Positions 17,808 through 26,940 of a stretch of 64,000 nucleotides of DNA are shown here, piece after piece. How positions within the stretch are numbered: the stretch's first letter is position 1; every line of letters starts with the position of its first letter. The DNA is from Ignavibacteriales bacterium (GTDB lineage: Bacteria; Bacteroidota; Ignavibacteria; Ignavibacteriales; Ignavibacteriaceae). The position numbers and the translations under genes are program-made. The DNA lies in NCBI GenBank assembly GCA_003538625.1, contig DPRR01000028.1:124001-188000 (forward strand), given 5' to 3'. The notes under the pieces are model-generated. The model saw nothing but the letters and a program-made list of their open reading frames with translations, ran no database searches and was not told where the DNA came from.

Positions 17808-18873
17808 TAAAAAAATATTTTTAATTCTTTCGATAATCATTGCAGGCAGCTCAATTCAATTCTATTCTCAAACTGATTCTTTATCTAAACAAAACAATGA
17901 ATGGGAAGTTTTTCCGATAATTAATTATGATTCCGATGCAGGATTTGGTTATGGCGGTAAGGCATTTCTTTATAATTTTTTAAGCAGTAAGGAAAGTTTT
18001 GATTTAACTATTTACAATAGCACTAAGGGAGAACGTTGGTACAGGCTTGCTTTTTCTGTTCCGGATATTCAAAGGCGACAAGGAACAAAATATTCAATCG
18101 CTTTTGATCTGATTCTGGATTATGATAAATGGATTAACTATAAATTCTACTTATCGTACAACGATAATACAACCGGCGAAGTAACTGACCGCATTGAAAA
18201 TTATATACGTGAACCAATTGAACTGACTGCTTTGTTTAGTAGCGGCTTTACAAATTATTTTGTTGGAGAACTTGGTGCAAGATTTAAAAGTATTAGTTGT
18301 TATAATTTTGATTCGGGAGGAACACTTAAGGCTTTGACCCCAGGTATTATAAAAAATGTTTCGTTTATTTTTAATCTAAGATGGGATACAAGAATAAATT
18401 TTATAAATCCGCAAAATGGTTTTGTAATAGAAATAGATAATGAATTAGGTTATGATATAATTAATCCACCTTTGCAAAATTTTTATAAAATAGGAATATT
18501 AGCACAGCATTATTTACAACTGATTGAACCAAATCTTATTTTGGCTAACAGGATAATTCTTCAAACCATTTCAAATGTAAGCTACCAGCTTTTACTCCCA
18601 CTTGGCGGCAACAATACGGTAAGAGGTTTACCACAGGATAGATATCTTTCAACATCAACAGCTTTAATTAACTCTGAATTTCGATTCCCTGTTTGGAAAA
18701 GACTTGGTGGGATTGCCGGAATTGATATTGGCAATAGCAAATCAACTCCGGACTGGATCATTAATCCTGTAGTTGGACTGAGGTTTTACATGGATAATTT
18801 TGTTGTGCGCTTTGATGTTGGTTTTGGAAGCAAAACAACAGGAATTTATTTCAACTTTGGACATATTTTTTAA
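17764..18873 (+). CDS. Omp85/BamA-type outer membrane barrel without POTRA domains
   Basis: Protein of 369 aa with an N-terminal hydrophobic export signal ending FYSQ. It then runs directly into amphipathic beta strands with a C-terminal Phe (NFGHIF), as expected of an outer-membrane barrel. The GGNNTVRGL motif (about 280-287) is the VRG element of the Omp85 'surface antigen D15' barrel. There is no room for POTRA repeats, so it is a reduced member and unlikely to be the essential BamA. The ATG at 17764 lies inside the previous gene; a TTG at 17797 would give a shorter, more standard signal peptide. It is last in the mannosidase operon, and could serve export or uptake for the mannosidases (inference). 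Confidence 0.8.
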   Translation: MHFSIFFQKLSLIHNKKIFLILSIIIAGSSIQFYSQTDSLSKQNNEWEVFPIINYDSDAGFGYGGKAFLYNFLSSKESFDLTIYNSTKGERWYRLAFSVPDIQRRQGTKYSIAFDLILDYDKWINYKFYLSYNDNTTGEVTDRIENYIREPIELTALFSSGFTNYFVGELGARFKSISCYNFDSGGTLKALTPGIIKNVSFIFNLRWDTRINFINPQNGFVIEIDNELGYDIINPPLQNFYKIGILAQHYLQLIEPNLILANRIILQTISNVSYQLLLPLGGNNTVRGLPQDRYLSTSTALINSEFRFPVWKRLGGIAGIDIGNSKSTPDWIINPVVGLRFYMDNFVVRFDVGFGSKTTGIYFNFGHIF

Positions 18874-18991
18874 TTAGCAATTAATTTTCCTTCCGCAAAT
18901 TTTTGACAATTCTATGACAACTCCCTCTTGTGTTAATGCGATTTTAAATCAGTTAAAAAATTGAGCTTTAACAAATAAGAGGAGATCCGAA

Positions 18992-21295
18992 ATGAAAAAT
19001 GTACTTTTTACCTTCGCCGCTTTCATATTGTTTTCAATAACAATTTTTTCACAACCTGATACCCTGACAATTCTACACGTCAATGATTCACATTCCACCT
19101 TAGAGGCTATTGGACCAAGAGATGCAAATCTTAAAGGAACTTTAGGCGGAGTTTCCAGAGTTGCCACTTTAGTCGGAATGACTAGAAATACAGAACCAAA
19201 TGTTCTGTTTCTTCATGCCGGTGATATTTCCATCGGTGATGTTTTCTTTAACAAATATTTTCATGTTCCGGAACTTCAAATTCTAAGTGCATTAGGACTT
19301 GATGCAATGACACTTGGTAATCATGAATTTGATTTGGGTCCTGAGGTGCTACTCGGTTCTTTGCAATATGCTTTCCCGATTGCAAACGATGCATTCCCTC
19401 TACTTTCAGCAAATATAGATTTTTCAGACCCAACAATTATTGGAATGCAGGATTACGTTAAACCATATGTAATAAAACAATATGGAAGCACCAAGGTTGG
19501 AATATTCGGACTAACGACACCCGCAACTAATTTACTTTCAAATCCTTCACCAGCAATAGTAAGTGATGATATCTTTACAATTGCCGGAACAATGGTTTAT
19601 ACTTTACGCACAGTAGAAAGCTGTGATGTTATAATCTTTTTATCGCATCTTGGAGTTGATCTTGATAAACTGATTGCTTCAAATGTGCCTGGAATAAATG
19701 TAATAGTTGGCGGGCATGATCATTACATGTACGAACAACCGATAACATTGACAGATCCAATGGGTGGAACTACATGGATTGTTCAGGCAAGATCAAATTA
19801 TATGTATGCCGGTGAGATGAAGTTGGTTGTTGATAACACAAGTGTTCAGTTATTAAACTATCAATTAATCCCTGTTGATGAAAACATCCCACAAGAACCA
19901 ACTGTGCAGGCAATTGTTGATGGACTGATCGCTGATATAGAATCATTTTATGGAATTCCATTTTTTACTCAACCATTTGGATATGCAAGTTCTTTCTTTG
20001 AAGAAGAGGCAAAAGATCTTTTAACATTAGGGGCACATGATACGCCCGTTGGAAATTTAGTGGCTGATGCTTTTCGATCATATACATCAACCAATATTGC
20101 TTTGCAAGCCGGTGGATCCATTGCTCTTCCATTGTGGGAAGGCACTTTTACATTAGGTGATTTATTCAGAGTAAACGGTTATGGATTTAATCTTACGAAT
20201 TCACTGGGATTTCAACTTGCAACTTTTGATCTGACCGGTATGGATATTTTAACCGGACTTGAGTTTGGTCTTTCTGAAATTGATATGAACGATGAGTTCA
20301 TGCTACAAGTATCCGGAATGGATTATGCGTATGATGGAACAAAGCCTGCGTGGGAAAGATTAGTTGGTGTTAAAATAAACGGAATGCCAATCGACCCGAC
20401 TGCAACTTATTCCGTAACTGCAAATGAAATGGTATTAGGTATTATGGCCTTTGTTGGTATAGTCCCTTCAAATGTCACAATCCTTGAAGGTGTTACAGAG
20501 TTTCAGGCATTATCTGAATATGTATTAGGTCAAAATAATTTTATCCAACCTAAAACCCTGGGAAGAGTTTTAAATGTCGGGGATCAAAACACAAGAAGCA
20601 CAATAACTGGTGCCGGATGGTTAAACTCTTCACAAGGTTCTTATAAACTTGATAAAAGTACCGGTGATAAATTATACTTTGAGTTTCAAATGATGGATCG
20701 TGGTTTAACGTATCAGCCTGCCGGAAAAGTAACAATAAGATATCCACAGGCAAATTTGAATTTTAAAAGTGATGTATGTGATTGGCTGTTATTAGATAAT
20801 CAAATGGCAACATTAACCGGAACAGGTAAAATTAATAATCAGGGGAACTATGGTTATATGCTGATTGCAAATGACCGGCCCGATAAATTAAGAATTGTAA
20901 TCTGGGATAAGAATGATGGAGATAAAATTGTTTATGATAATCTTATTCCACAAAGTATTCAGGGTGCGATAGTAATGCACAATGGAATATTCTTTACCAA
21001 GGAAGGTGATGAAGAATTATCCGCTGCACCGGTTGAATTCGGGCTTGAACAAAATTATCCAAATCCATTTAACCCGACAACAACAATTAAATATTCAATT
21101 CCTGAAGCCGGAAACGTTGAGTTAAAGGTTTATGATATACTAGGAAACGAGGTTGCAGCTTTAGTCAACGAAACCAAGTCACCTGGTAATTACTCAGCTG
21201 ATTTTGATGCCTCATCTTTGGCAAGTGGAATTTACATTTGCACTTTAAGAGCAAATAATTTCGTTCAAACAAAAAAGATGTTGCTGATGAAGTAA
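18992..21295 (+). CDS. T9SS-anchored 5'-nucleotidase (UshA/CpdB type)
   Basis: Surface metallophosphoesterase of 767 aa that should dephosphorylate extracellular nucleotides. Signal peptide 1-21. Metal ligands of the calcineurin-like domain are visible: Asp32 and His34 in HVNDSH, Asp78 in HAGD, Asn110-His111 in LGNHEFD, His219 in LSHLG and His242/His244 in GGHDHY. The 5'-nucleotidase C-terminal substrate domain spans about 340-530 (GAHDTPVGNLVADAFRSY). After a linker domain comes the T9SS type A sorting domain (about 685-767) with QNYPNPFNPTTTI and TKKMLLMK. GAGGAG upstream of ATG 18992 is a strong RBS. It is probably a monocistronic unit ending in the hairpin at 21314. UshA homologues are normally soluble periplasmic enzymes; here the sorting domain puts it on the cell surface. 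Confidence 0.93.
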   Translation: MKNVLFTFAAFILFSITIFSQPDTLTILHVNDSHSTLEAIGPRDANLKGTLGGVSRVATLVGMTRNTEPNVLFLHAGDISIGDVFFNKYFHVPELQILSALGLDAMTLGNHEFDLGPEVLLGSLQYAFPIANDAFPLLSANIDFSDPTIIGMQDYVKPYVIKQYGSTKVGIFGLTTPATNLLSNPSPAIVSDDIFTIAGTMVYTLRTVESCDVIIFLSHLGVDLDKLIASNVPGINVIVGGHDHYMYEQPITLTDPMGGTTWIVQARSNYMYAGEMKLVVDNTSVQLLNYQLIPVDENIPQEPTVQAIVDGLIADIESFYGIPFFTQPFGYASSFFEEEAKDLLTLGAHDTPVGNLVADAFRSYTSTNIALQAGGSIALPLWEGTFTLGDLFRVNGYGFNLTNSLGFQLATFDLTGMDILTGLEFGLSEIDMNDEFMLQVSGMDYAYDGTKPAWERLVGVKINGMPIDPTATYSVTANEMVLGIMAFVGIVPSNVTILEGVTEFQALSEYVLGQNNFIQPKTLGRVLNVGDQNTRSTITGAGWLNSSQGSYKLDKSTGDKLYFEFQMMDRGLTYQPAGKVTIRYPQANLNFKSDVCDWLLLDNQMATLTGTGKINNQGNYGYMLIANDRPDKLRIVIWDKNDGDKIVYDNLIPQSIQGAIVMHNGIFFTKEGDEELSAAPVEFGLEQNYPNPFNPTTTIKYSIPEAGNVELKVYDILGNEVAALVNETKSPGNYSADFDASSLASGIYICTLRANNFVQTKKMLLMK

Positions 21296-21313
21296 TGTAT
21301 TTCTCTTAAAGCG

Positions 21314-21346
21314 AACCCGGTTCATTTGTGGAACCGGGTTTGTTTT
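21314..21346 (+). terminator. Rho-independent terminator after the 5'-nucleotidase
   Basis: AACCCGGTTC (21314-21323) pairs perfectly with GAACCGGGTT (21331-21340) around ATTTGTG, followed by TGTTTT. Strong GC-rich stem. Confidence 0.92.
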
Positions 21347-21369
21347 AAGAAACGAAAGGAGATAACAAA

Positions 21370-21801
21370 ATGAAAAAAACAATCTCAATCATATGTATTC
21401 TTGCCGTACTAAATTACATTGGATGTTCTTCAAAAGAAGTAATGACAAAAAATACTTTTATTAGTAGTTATGTTTTTTTAAAAGGAGATAACAGTAATGA
21501 TATATTTGTAAATACCCTTAATGATGATCAATACTTCTTTGCATCCGGTCATTACACTTTTGAAGCAGATTCACTTAGCGGTAAAGGAATGATAATACTA
21601 CCAAACAAAAAAGGAAATTTTAGTGGGAAAATCGCTTTTGCTGATATCTTAACTGTTGAACAAGAAGCTTCCGATACAGGTAATACAATTTTGCTTGTGG
21701 TAGGTATTTTGCTTACCGGTGCGCTTATATTTGTGGGTATATCAGCTGCTGCATTCAGTTCTTCAGTGAATAGTTGTACTGAGTCAGTTAATAGACATTA
21801 A
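21370..21801 (+). CDS. Small lipoprotein with C-terminal membrane helix
   Basis: Predicted lipoprotein of 143 aa: signal peptide ending in the lipobox YIGC (Cys19), a mostly beta middle part (about 25-90), then a hydrophobic helix at about 105-128 (TILLVVGILLTGALIFVGIS). AAAGGAG lies 8 nt upstream of ATG 21370. The domain before the helix has small-molecule-binding-like alternating strands, but I recognise no family. It stands between two T9SS genes with no clear operon partner. Function unknown. Confidence 0.72.
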   Translation: MKKTISIICILAVLNYIGCSSKEVMTKNTFISSYVFLKGDNSNDIFVNTLNDDQYFFASGHYTFEADSLSGKGMIILPNKKGNFSGKIAFADILTVEQEASDTGNTILLVVGILLTGALIFVGISAAAFSSSVNSCTESVNRH

Positions 21802-21930
21802 AATATAACAAACCGGTTTATAATTAGTGTAAATAAATATTATCTCTTTTGAAAGATTAGCAAAAGATCAATTGATTTTTTTGTTTAATTTTGAACAACA
21901 ATTATTATTTTCTTTAAAGAAAGATGTTAT

Positions 21931-24900
21931 ATGAAAACACATCTCAAATTATTTTTAAATATAATTTTATTCATACTTTTATGGTCTACTTTGGATTATT
22001 CTCAGAATTTTCAGCAACTGATAAGATTCCCTTTTCAAGACTCAGCAAAAGTTAATTACTGCCAATCTCAGCCATTGATTTTGGGAAATGAAATTTTAAT
22101 TTTCTTTTCTGCAAACAAATCACCTCAAGATACAATCTTATTTACTCGAAGTTCCGACAATGGTCAAAACTGGAGTGTGCCATTTTATGTGGCAAGTTTA
22201 GAACGAGAATCTGATGAAATGCTTTTCATTTCTGGAGCTATTTCAAGTACAGGTAGACTATTAATCGTGTTTTCTATCGGAGAAACCCCGGTAAACAATA
22301 AAACAAAAATTGTACGTACTGATGATAATGGGTTTACCTGGTCTGAACCACAAAATGTAATTGGCACCGCTTATATACCATATCCAAAAATTACACAAAC
22401 AACTGATGGGAAGTTATGGATTGTTGGAAGAAATAATTATTTCTTTTATAGTACCGATGATGGGAATACCTGGTTATCTAAAAATTTAGGATTTAGTACA
22501 AGTGCAATGACTGCTTTTGATTTAGTCTCATTTGATAGTTTAAATTATATAATGACATATGATAAATATGATTCATCCATTGATAAATATAAAATTTACT
22601 CTAGAAAAAGCACCGATTCAGGTAATAGCTGGTCTTCCGAAACAGTTATAACAGAAACCGAAAGTTCCGAAAAACTACCTCGTTTATTGAAAGAGTCAAG
22701 CGGAGTCCTTTGGTTAGTTAGTCAACAGCGGGTATCAACTCCGTTTAGTCCTGTTTATAATATTTATCAGCAAAATATTTCTTATAGAAAAAGTACTGAT
22801 AATGGAATAACCTGGAACACATCAAATAGTTTTACAAATTATCTTGGTTTTGATGGTGCACATAATATTTTCAATTATAATGATAAGCCGCTAATTACAT
22901 TTTTATCAGATCGTTGGTATGGTAAAAATCAGATCTGGATTGGACAAATAGAGGTTAGTCAGGATATTGATAATCCTCCTGTTTTGTATGGAATGAATAA
23001 TTCAAACATAACAGTGGGTATTCCAATTTCAATTAGGGCCTTTGTCGCAAGTACAACTGGAATCCAAAATACTGAACTGCTTTATGAAAAAAATAATATT
23101 TCATATGGCCCTTACCCAATGTTTGATGATGGAAATCACGATGATGGAGTAGCTGGAGATAATATTTGGGGAATTAGCATAGGGCCATTTAATTATTATG
23201 ATGTAATTAATACCTCCATCATTGTTACCGATAATAATTCCTTAACCATTAATTTTGCAGGAATCAAACTCAATTTGCCTCCAGTACCTATAATTAATAA
23301 TTGGCTCTCGGCAGGTTCTTTACATAATTGGTACTCATCAATTGGTTCCGAGGTAGAAGAAGGATTTTTTCCCTCTCAGCAGTATGGACTCCAGTGGAAT
23401 GCTATTGCACCTTATCAAGATATTCAGGCCTCGAAAGGACTTTGGATTGGAGCAACTAATTTTACTGATCAGAATGGAGATTTTTTTCCTTATAAAGTTG
23501 TTCATACCGGCCCAAGAGTATCTGGATCTGGTCAGTTTTTTCCAACAGAATTTAAAATGAAAAGTAAATTTGTGCCATCTATTGTTTTTGTTAATGGGAA
23601 CATATCAAAGGATAAAAATATTACTATAGATGAGATTGATCCAAACCTGTTTGCAGATCGATTTATTATTAATAGGGTAAATACACAGCTTGGGGTTACA
23701 ATGACCCGCAAAATTTTTCAGTTCAGTCAAAGTTATAATGACAATTATATAATATCCGAGTACACTTTTAAAAATACAGGCAATGTTGACGGTGACTCTT
23801 TAATTGAACTGCCAAATACAACACTTGAAGGTTTATACTTTTATTATATGTTCAGAAACGCAGTGTGCGCAAATGTAAGAAATGTCATTGGTAATGCTAC
23901 TAGTTGGGGAATAAACTCTATGCTTGATACTCGAGGTGATGGCGTAATGAACGATCCACCTGGTGAAGACTTTCGCGCACAATACATGTGGCATGGTAAA
24001 CTCCCATCATTTACGATGTATGATAATATTGGAGGACCAATATGGTACCCAGCTTTGAATGTGGATCCAGAAGATACTGTTGGAAGATTAGGTGCCTCTC
24101 AATTTGCCGGTGTTGTAACATTGCATGCTGATGTTTCAGCAGAAAATAATTCTGACGATTTATCTCAGCCGAAAACTACTTCCTGGGAGGGATCAGATGA
24201 GCCTTTGACTACAAATAATGACCCATACGATATCCCTAAAATGACCCAGGAATACACAAGCTGGATAACTCGAGGACACAAATCCCCAAGGCATGCTTAT
24301 GCTGTTGAACCATCCGGACTCCCAGGATTTTTACAACCCACAAACGATCCAGCACTTGGAACACCTGGTGGATTTACATTTACAAATGGTTATGGACCAT
24401 ATACTCTGGCACCCGGAGACAGTGTAACTATTGTATTTGCTGAAGCTGTGTCTGGGATAAGTCGTGAACTGGCTACATCGACAGGAATACAATATAAGCA
24501 GGGACAAATAAATGCTTTACAAAAAAACACTATTGTATTCCAAAGCCGTGATTCGCTTTTCCAGACGTTTAGAAATGCAATTGAAAATTATCAATCCGAC
24601 TATCAGATTCCACAACCACCTAAGCCTGCTTTAACTTTTAATGTAAGCAGCGATAGCATTCACGTTACACTAAGCTGGACAATTGATGAGCTAAGTCCAC
24701 CAGAAAATTTTAGAGTTTATAGAAGTTCAGGAAGACGATATAATACTCCGATATTAATTGCGGAACTTCCTTCTACATCCAGATCTTTTGTTGATACAAT
24801 TCTTCAGGCAGGTACAGATTATTATTATTATTTGTCTTGTGTTAGTCCTTACCAACAAGGTGGACCAGCAACACCTCCTGGCAGATTAGAAAGTAGCAGG

Positions 24901-25239
24901 TTTTATACTCAAACTTATAATCCGGTAAATGTTAGTGTTGGAACTTCTGTAAATGATGATCATAACATTATTAATGCTTACTCGTTATCTCAAAATTATC
25001 CGAACCCATTTAACCCAAGTACATCAATAATTTTTACTATACCTGTAAGAAGTAACGTTAATCTTTCTGTTTACAACGTTCTTGGTCAGAAAGTCTCAAC
25101 ACTTATAAACAATGATCTGGAACAGGGCAAATACTCTATTAATTTTTCAGGCAATGAATTGGCAAGCGGAATATATTTCTATATTCTAAATATTAAGGAT
25201 CGATATTTTGAAGTAAAAAAAATGTTACTGCTTAAATAA
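21931..25239 (+). CDS. Large T9SS surface protein with BNR/sialidase-like repeats
   Basis: Protein of 1102 aa with a signal peptide ending DYSQ (about 1-25). The N-terminal region (about 50-340) contains BNR (Asp-box) repeats: SSDNGQNWS, TDDNGFTWSE, STDDGNTWLS, STDSGNSWSS and STDNGITWNT. These indicate a six-bladed propeller of the sialidase/photosystem-II-assembly type. Residues about 450-880 are an uncharacterised beta-rich region, about 900-990 a fibronectin III-like module, and about 1020-1102 a T9SS sorting domain with QNYPNPFNPSTS and KKMLLLK. Asp boxes are structural, and I did not identify the Arg triad and Tyr/Glu pair needed to claim sialidase activity, so it may be a glycan-binding or adhesive protein. 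Confidence 0.82.
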   Translation: MKTHLKLFLNIILFILLWSTLDYSQNFQQLIRFPFQDSAKVNYCQSQPLILGNEILIFFSANKSPQDTILFTRSSDNGQNWSVPFYVASLERESDEMLFISGAISSTGRLLIVFSIGETPVNNKTKIVRTDDNGFTWSEPQNVIGTAYIPYPKITQTTDGKLWIVGRNNYFFYSTDDGNTWLSKNLGFSTSAMTAFDLVSFDSLNYIMTYDKYDSSIDKYKIYSRKSTDSGNSWSSETVITETESSEKLPRLLKESSGVLWLVSQQRVSTPFSPVYNIYQQNISYRKSTDNGITWNTSNSFTNYLGFDGAHNIFNYNDKPLITFLSDRWYGKNQIWIGQIEVSQDIDNPPVLYGMNNSNITVGIPISIRAFVASTTGIQNTELLYEKNNISYGPYPMFDDGNHDDGVAGDNIWGISIGPFNYYDVINTSIIVTDNNSLTINFAGIKLNLPPVPIINNWLSAGSLHNWYSSIGSEVEEGFFPSQQYGLQWNAIAPYQDIQASKGLWIGATNFTDQNGDFFPYKVVHTGPRVSGSGQFFPTEFKMKSKFVPSIVFVNGNISKDKNITIDEIDPNLFADRFIINRVNTQLGVTMTRKIFQFSQSYNDNYIISEYTFKNTGNVDGDSLIELPNTTLEGLYFYYMFRNAVCANVRNVIGNATSWGINSMLDTRGDGVMNDPPGEDFRAQYMWHGKLPSFTMYDNIGGPIWYPALNVDPEDTVGRLGASQFAGVVTLHADVSAENNSDDLSQPKTTSWEGSDEPLTTNNDPYDIPKMTQEYTSWITRGHKSPRHAYAVEPSGLPGFLQPTNDPALGTPGGFTFTNGYGPYTLAPGDSVTIVFAEAVSGISRELATSTGIQYKQGQINALQKNTIVFQSRDSLFQTFRNAIENYQSDYQIPQPPKPALTFNVSSDSIHVTLSWTIDELSPPENFRVYRSSGRRYNTPILIAELPSTSRSFVDTILQAGTDYYYYLSCVSPYQQGGPATPPGRLESSRFYTQTYNPVNVSVGTSVNDDHNIINAYSLSQNYPNPFNPSTSIIFTIPVRSNVNLSVYNVLGQKVSTLINNDLEQGKYSINFSGNELASGIYFYILNIKDRYFEVKKMLLLK

Positions 25240-25309
25240 ATTATAAAATATTGTTAAAATAATTTAGTATAAATTCAAAATGATCGTCAATTATGCAGCG
25301 AGGTATACA

Positions 25310-26287
25310 ATGAAAAATAGTTTTTTAATTTCATTTTCTTTATTACTTGTAACACTTTTTCTATTACTCTGTAGCTGTTCACCAACCACAGTAATAACAA
25401 AAATTTATCTGCAGGATGCGGTTGTTTCCGGACCAATTAATCAATCACCTGTTCACGTAACAAGCAATAATGAAACCGGTATTACAATTTCACCACGGAT
25501 TTCATTCAACACTAAAAAGTCTTTAAGAGGCCGCCTTGATAACCATACTCTTGTAAATTCGGAAGGAGTTTTTCAGGTTGATACTGTTTTTAATGGAGAT
25601 GGAACTTTTTATTTTCAGGAAACTCCCGGCGCTAACAGATATCATTACACTGATAAGAATTTGTTATGGAATATCGCTGAAGTTAATGCATCTCTTGATT
25701 TTGATTTTAAGATTTCAAAAACCTTTGCGCTTTTTGCCGGGGGTAATTACTCGGTAGTAAAACAAAAATCCATCTGGGGCGGATTATTTGGTCTTGGATT
25801 GATGAATCAAGGTTTTAGATTTGATATAGGTTTAAGCATTCAGGAAATTCCGTACGAAGCTTCTACAGTTGTAACGGTAACAGAAACAGGTTCATCGGGC
25901 ACATCCAGCTATGTTGCACAATATCTTGATGCATCAACGGAGACAAGTTTCAATCCTTTCGCTAATTTAACTTTTAACTCAAGTAATCCGGAATGGTTAT
26001 TTAATATTTTTTTCCAGGCAGGATATGCTGCTCAAAGCTTACTAAATTTTGAACCTAAAACATCGGTTTATCATAATCCCTTTTATTATGAAAATGTAAA
26101 CATTACTGAAGATTTGCGTGGTGAAGCAACCGCCGGAATAATTAATATAACTCCAGGAATATATTTTAATTTTGGTGACGCCGGTCGGGTGCTTTTGGGA
26201 ACAAGATTCTTTTGGATTACGCAGATTGAAGACATTGATAATCAATTTTATTTTCTTCCAATGCTGCAATTTGATTTTAGATTATAA
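25310..26287 (+). CDS. Lipoprotein, probable beta-barrel-like outer membrane protein
   Basis: Protein of 325 aa. I place the start at ATG 25310 (after GCGAGGTATACA), which gives a standard lipoprotein signal peptide (MKNSFLISFSLLLV... with Cys at CSCSPTT). An in-frame ATG at 25280 adds ten residues and is less likely. The body has repeated alternating polar/hydrophobic stretches, for example FALFAGGNYSVVKQKS, GLGLMNQGFRFDIGLS and GRVLLGTRFFWITQ, ending in MLQFDFRL, as in small outer-membrane barrels. No family recognised. It follows the BNR protein by 70 nt with no terminator and may be co-transcribed. It ends convergently with the minus-strand gene at 26347. Confidence 0.72.
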   Translation: MKNSFLISFSLLLVTLFLLLCSCSPTTVITKIYLQDAVVSGPINQSPVHVTSNNETGITISPRISFNTKKSLRGRLDNHTLVNSEGVFQVDTVFNGDGTFYFQETPGANRYHYTDKNLLWNIAEVNASLDFDFKISKTFALFAGGNYSVVKQKSIWGGLFGLGLMNQGFRFDIGLSIQEIPYEASTVVTVTETGSSGTSSYVAQYLDASTETSFNPFANLTFNSSNPEWLFNIFFQAGYAAQSLLNFEPKTSVYHNPFYYENVNITEDLRGEATAGIINITPGIYFNFGDAGRVLLGTRFFWITQIEDIDNQFYFLPMLQFDFRL

Positions 26288-26346
26288 ACAAAACCGGATG
26301 AAAATAATTTTTAAGGAGATGAATTGTAACTAATGTTTATTATAGT

Positions 26347-26934
26347 TTAAGATACATTTTCTTCATCGCTGTTGAATTCTGTTACTTTAAAATCATCATA
26401 AAATTGATTGATTAAAAACATAAATCCAATTCCTGCTATAGCGCCGAGAATAATCATTGAATTTCCGGTTGAAAATTGTTCATACAAAAATTCCAAATTA
26501 AAATAGTAACTAAATCTAAAGTAAACCAATTTGCCGGCATGTGAAATTAAATTTCCGATTCCAGCTCCGAAAAAAGCAAACAGAAGGATTTTAGATATTT
26601 TGTAAACGATTCTAAATTTGGTGTAAAACTTTGCAATCTCTTTTATCAATCCATAAACAGAAAAAATTCCTATAACCATCCAGAAAAATTCACTTTTATT
26701 TATAAAATCAGGTATAATAAATATTATAAAAAGTATAATCACCGCTCTTGTAATTATAATTATATACAACTGCGGATAATCAAGAAAGCTAAGTTTATCA
26801 ACAAGCAGATCATTAATGCTTTGGAAGATACCAACCTTGTTTACAATTTCTGCTTTAGTAAAGCCACAGCTTGGGCAATCTTTTAAATTGCCTTCGGATT
26901 TTTCTCCGCAATTTGGGCAAATAGTAGTATACAT
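26347..26934 (-). CDS. Zinc-ribbon membrane protein
   Basis: Protein of 195 aa with an N-terminal zinc ribbon (Cys6-x2-Cys9 in CPNCGE and Cys19-x2-Cys22 in CPSCGF). This is followed by about four hydrophobic segments between residues 50 and 180, as in small inner-membrane proteins with a cytosolic zinc ribbon. Function is unknown. The gene lies 6 nt downstream of the acyl-CoA synthetase gene on the minus strand, so the two form an operon. A role in membrane lipid handling is possible but rests only on position. Confidence 0.78.
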   Translation of the reverse strand: MYTTICPNCGEKSEGNLKDCPSCGFTKAEIVNKVGIFQSINDLLVDKLSFLDYPQLYIIIITRAVIILFIIFIIPDFINKSEFFWMVIGIFSVYGLIKEIAKFYTKFRIVYKISKILLFAFFGAGIGNLISHAGKLVYFRFSYYFNLEFLYEQFSTGNSMIILGAIAGIGFMFLINQFYDDFKVTEFNSDEENVS

Positions 26935-26940
26935 TAAATC

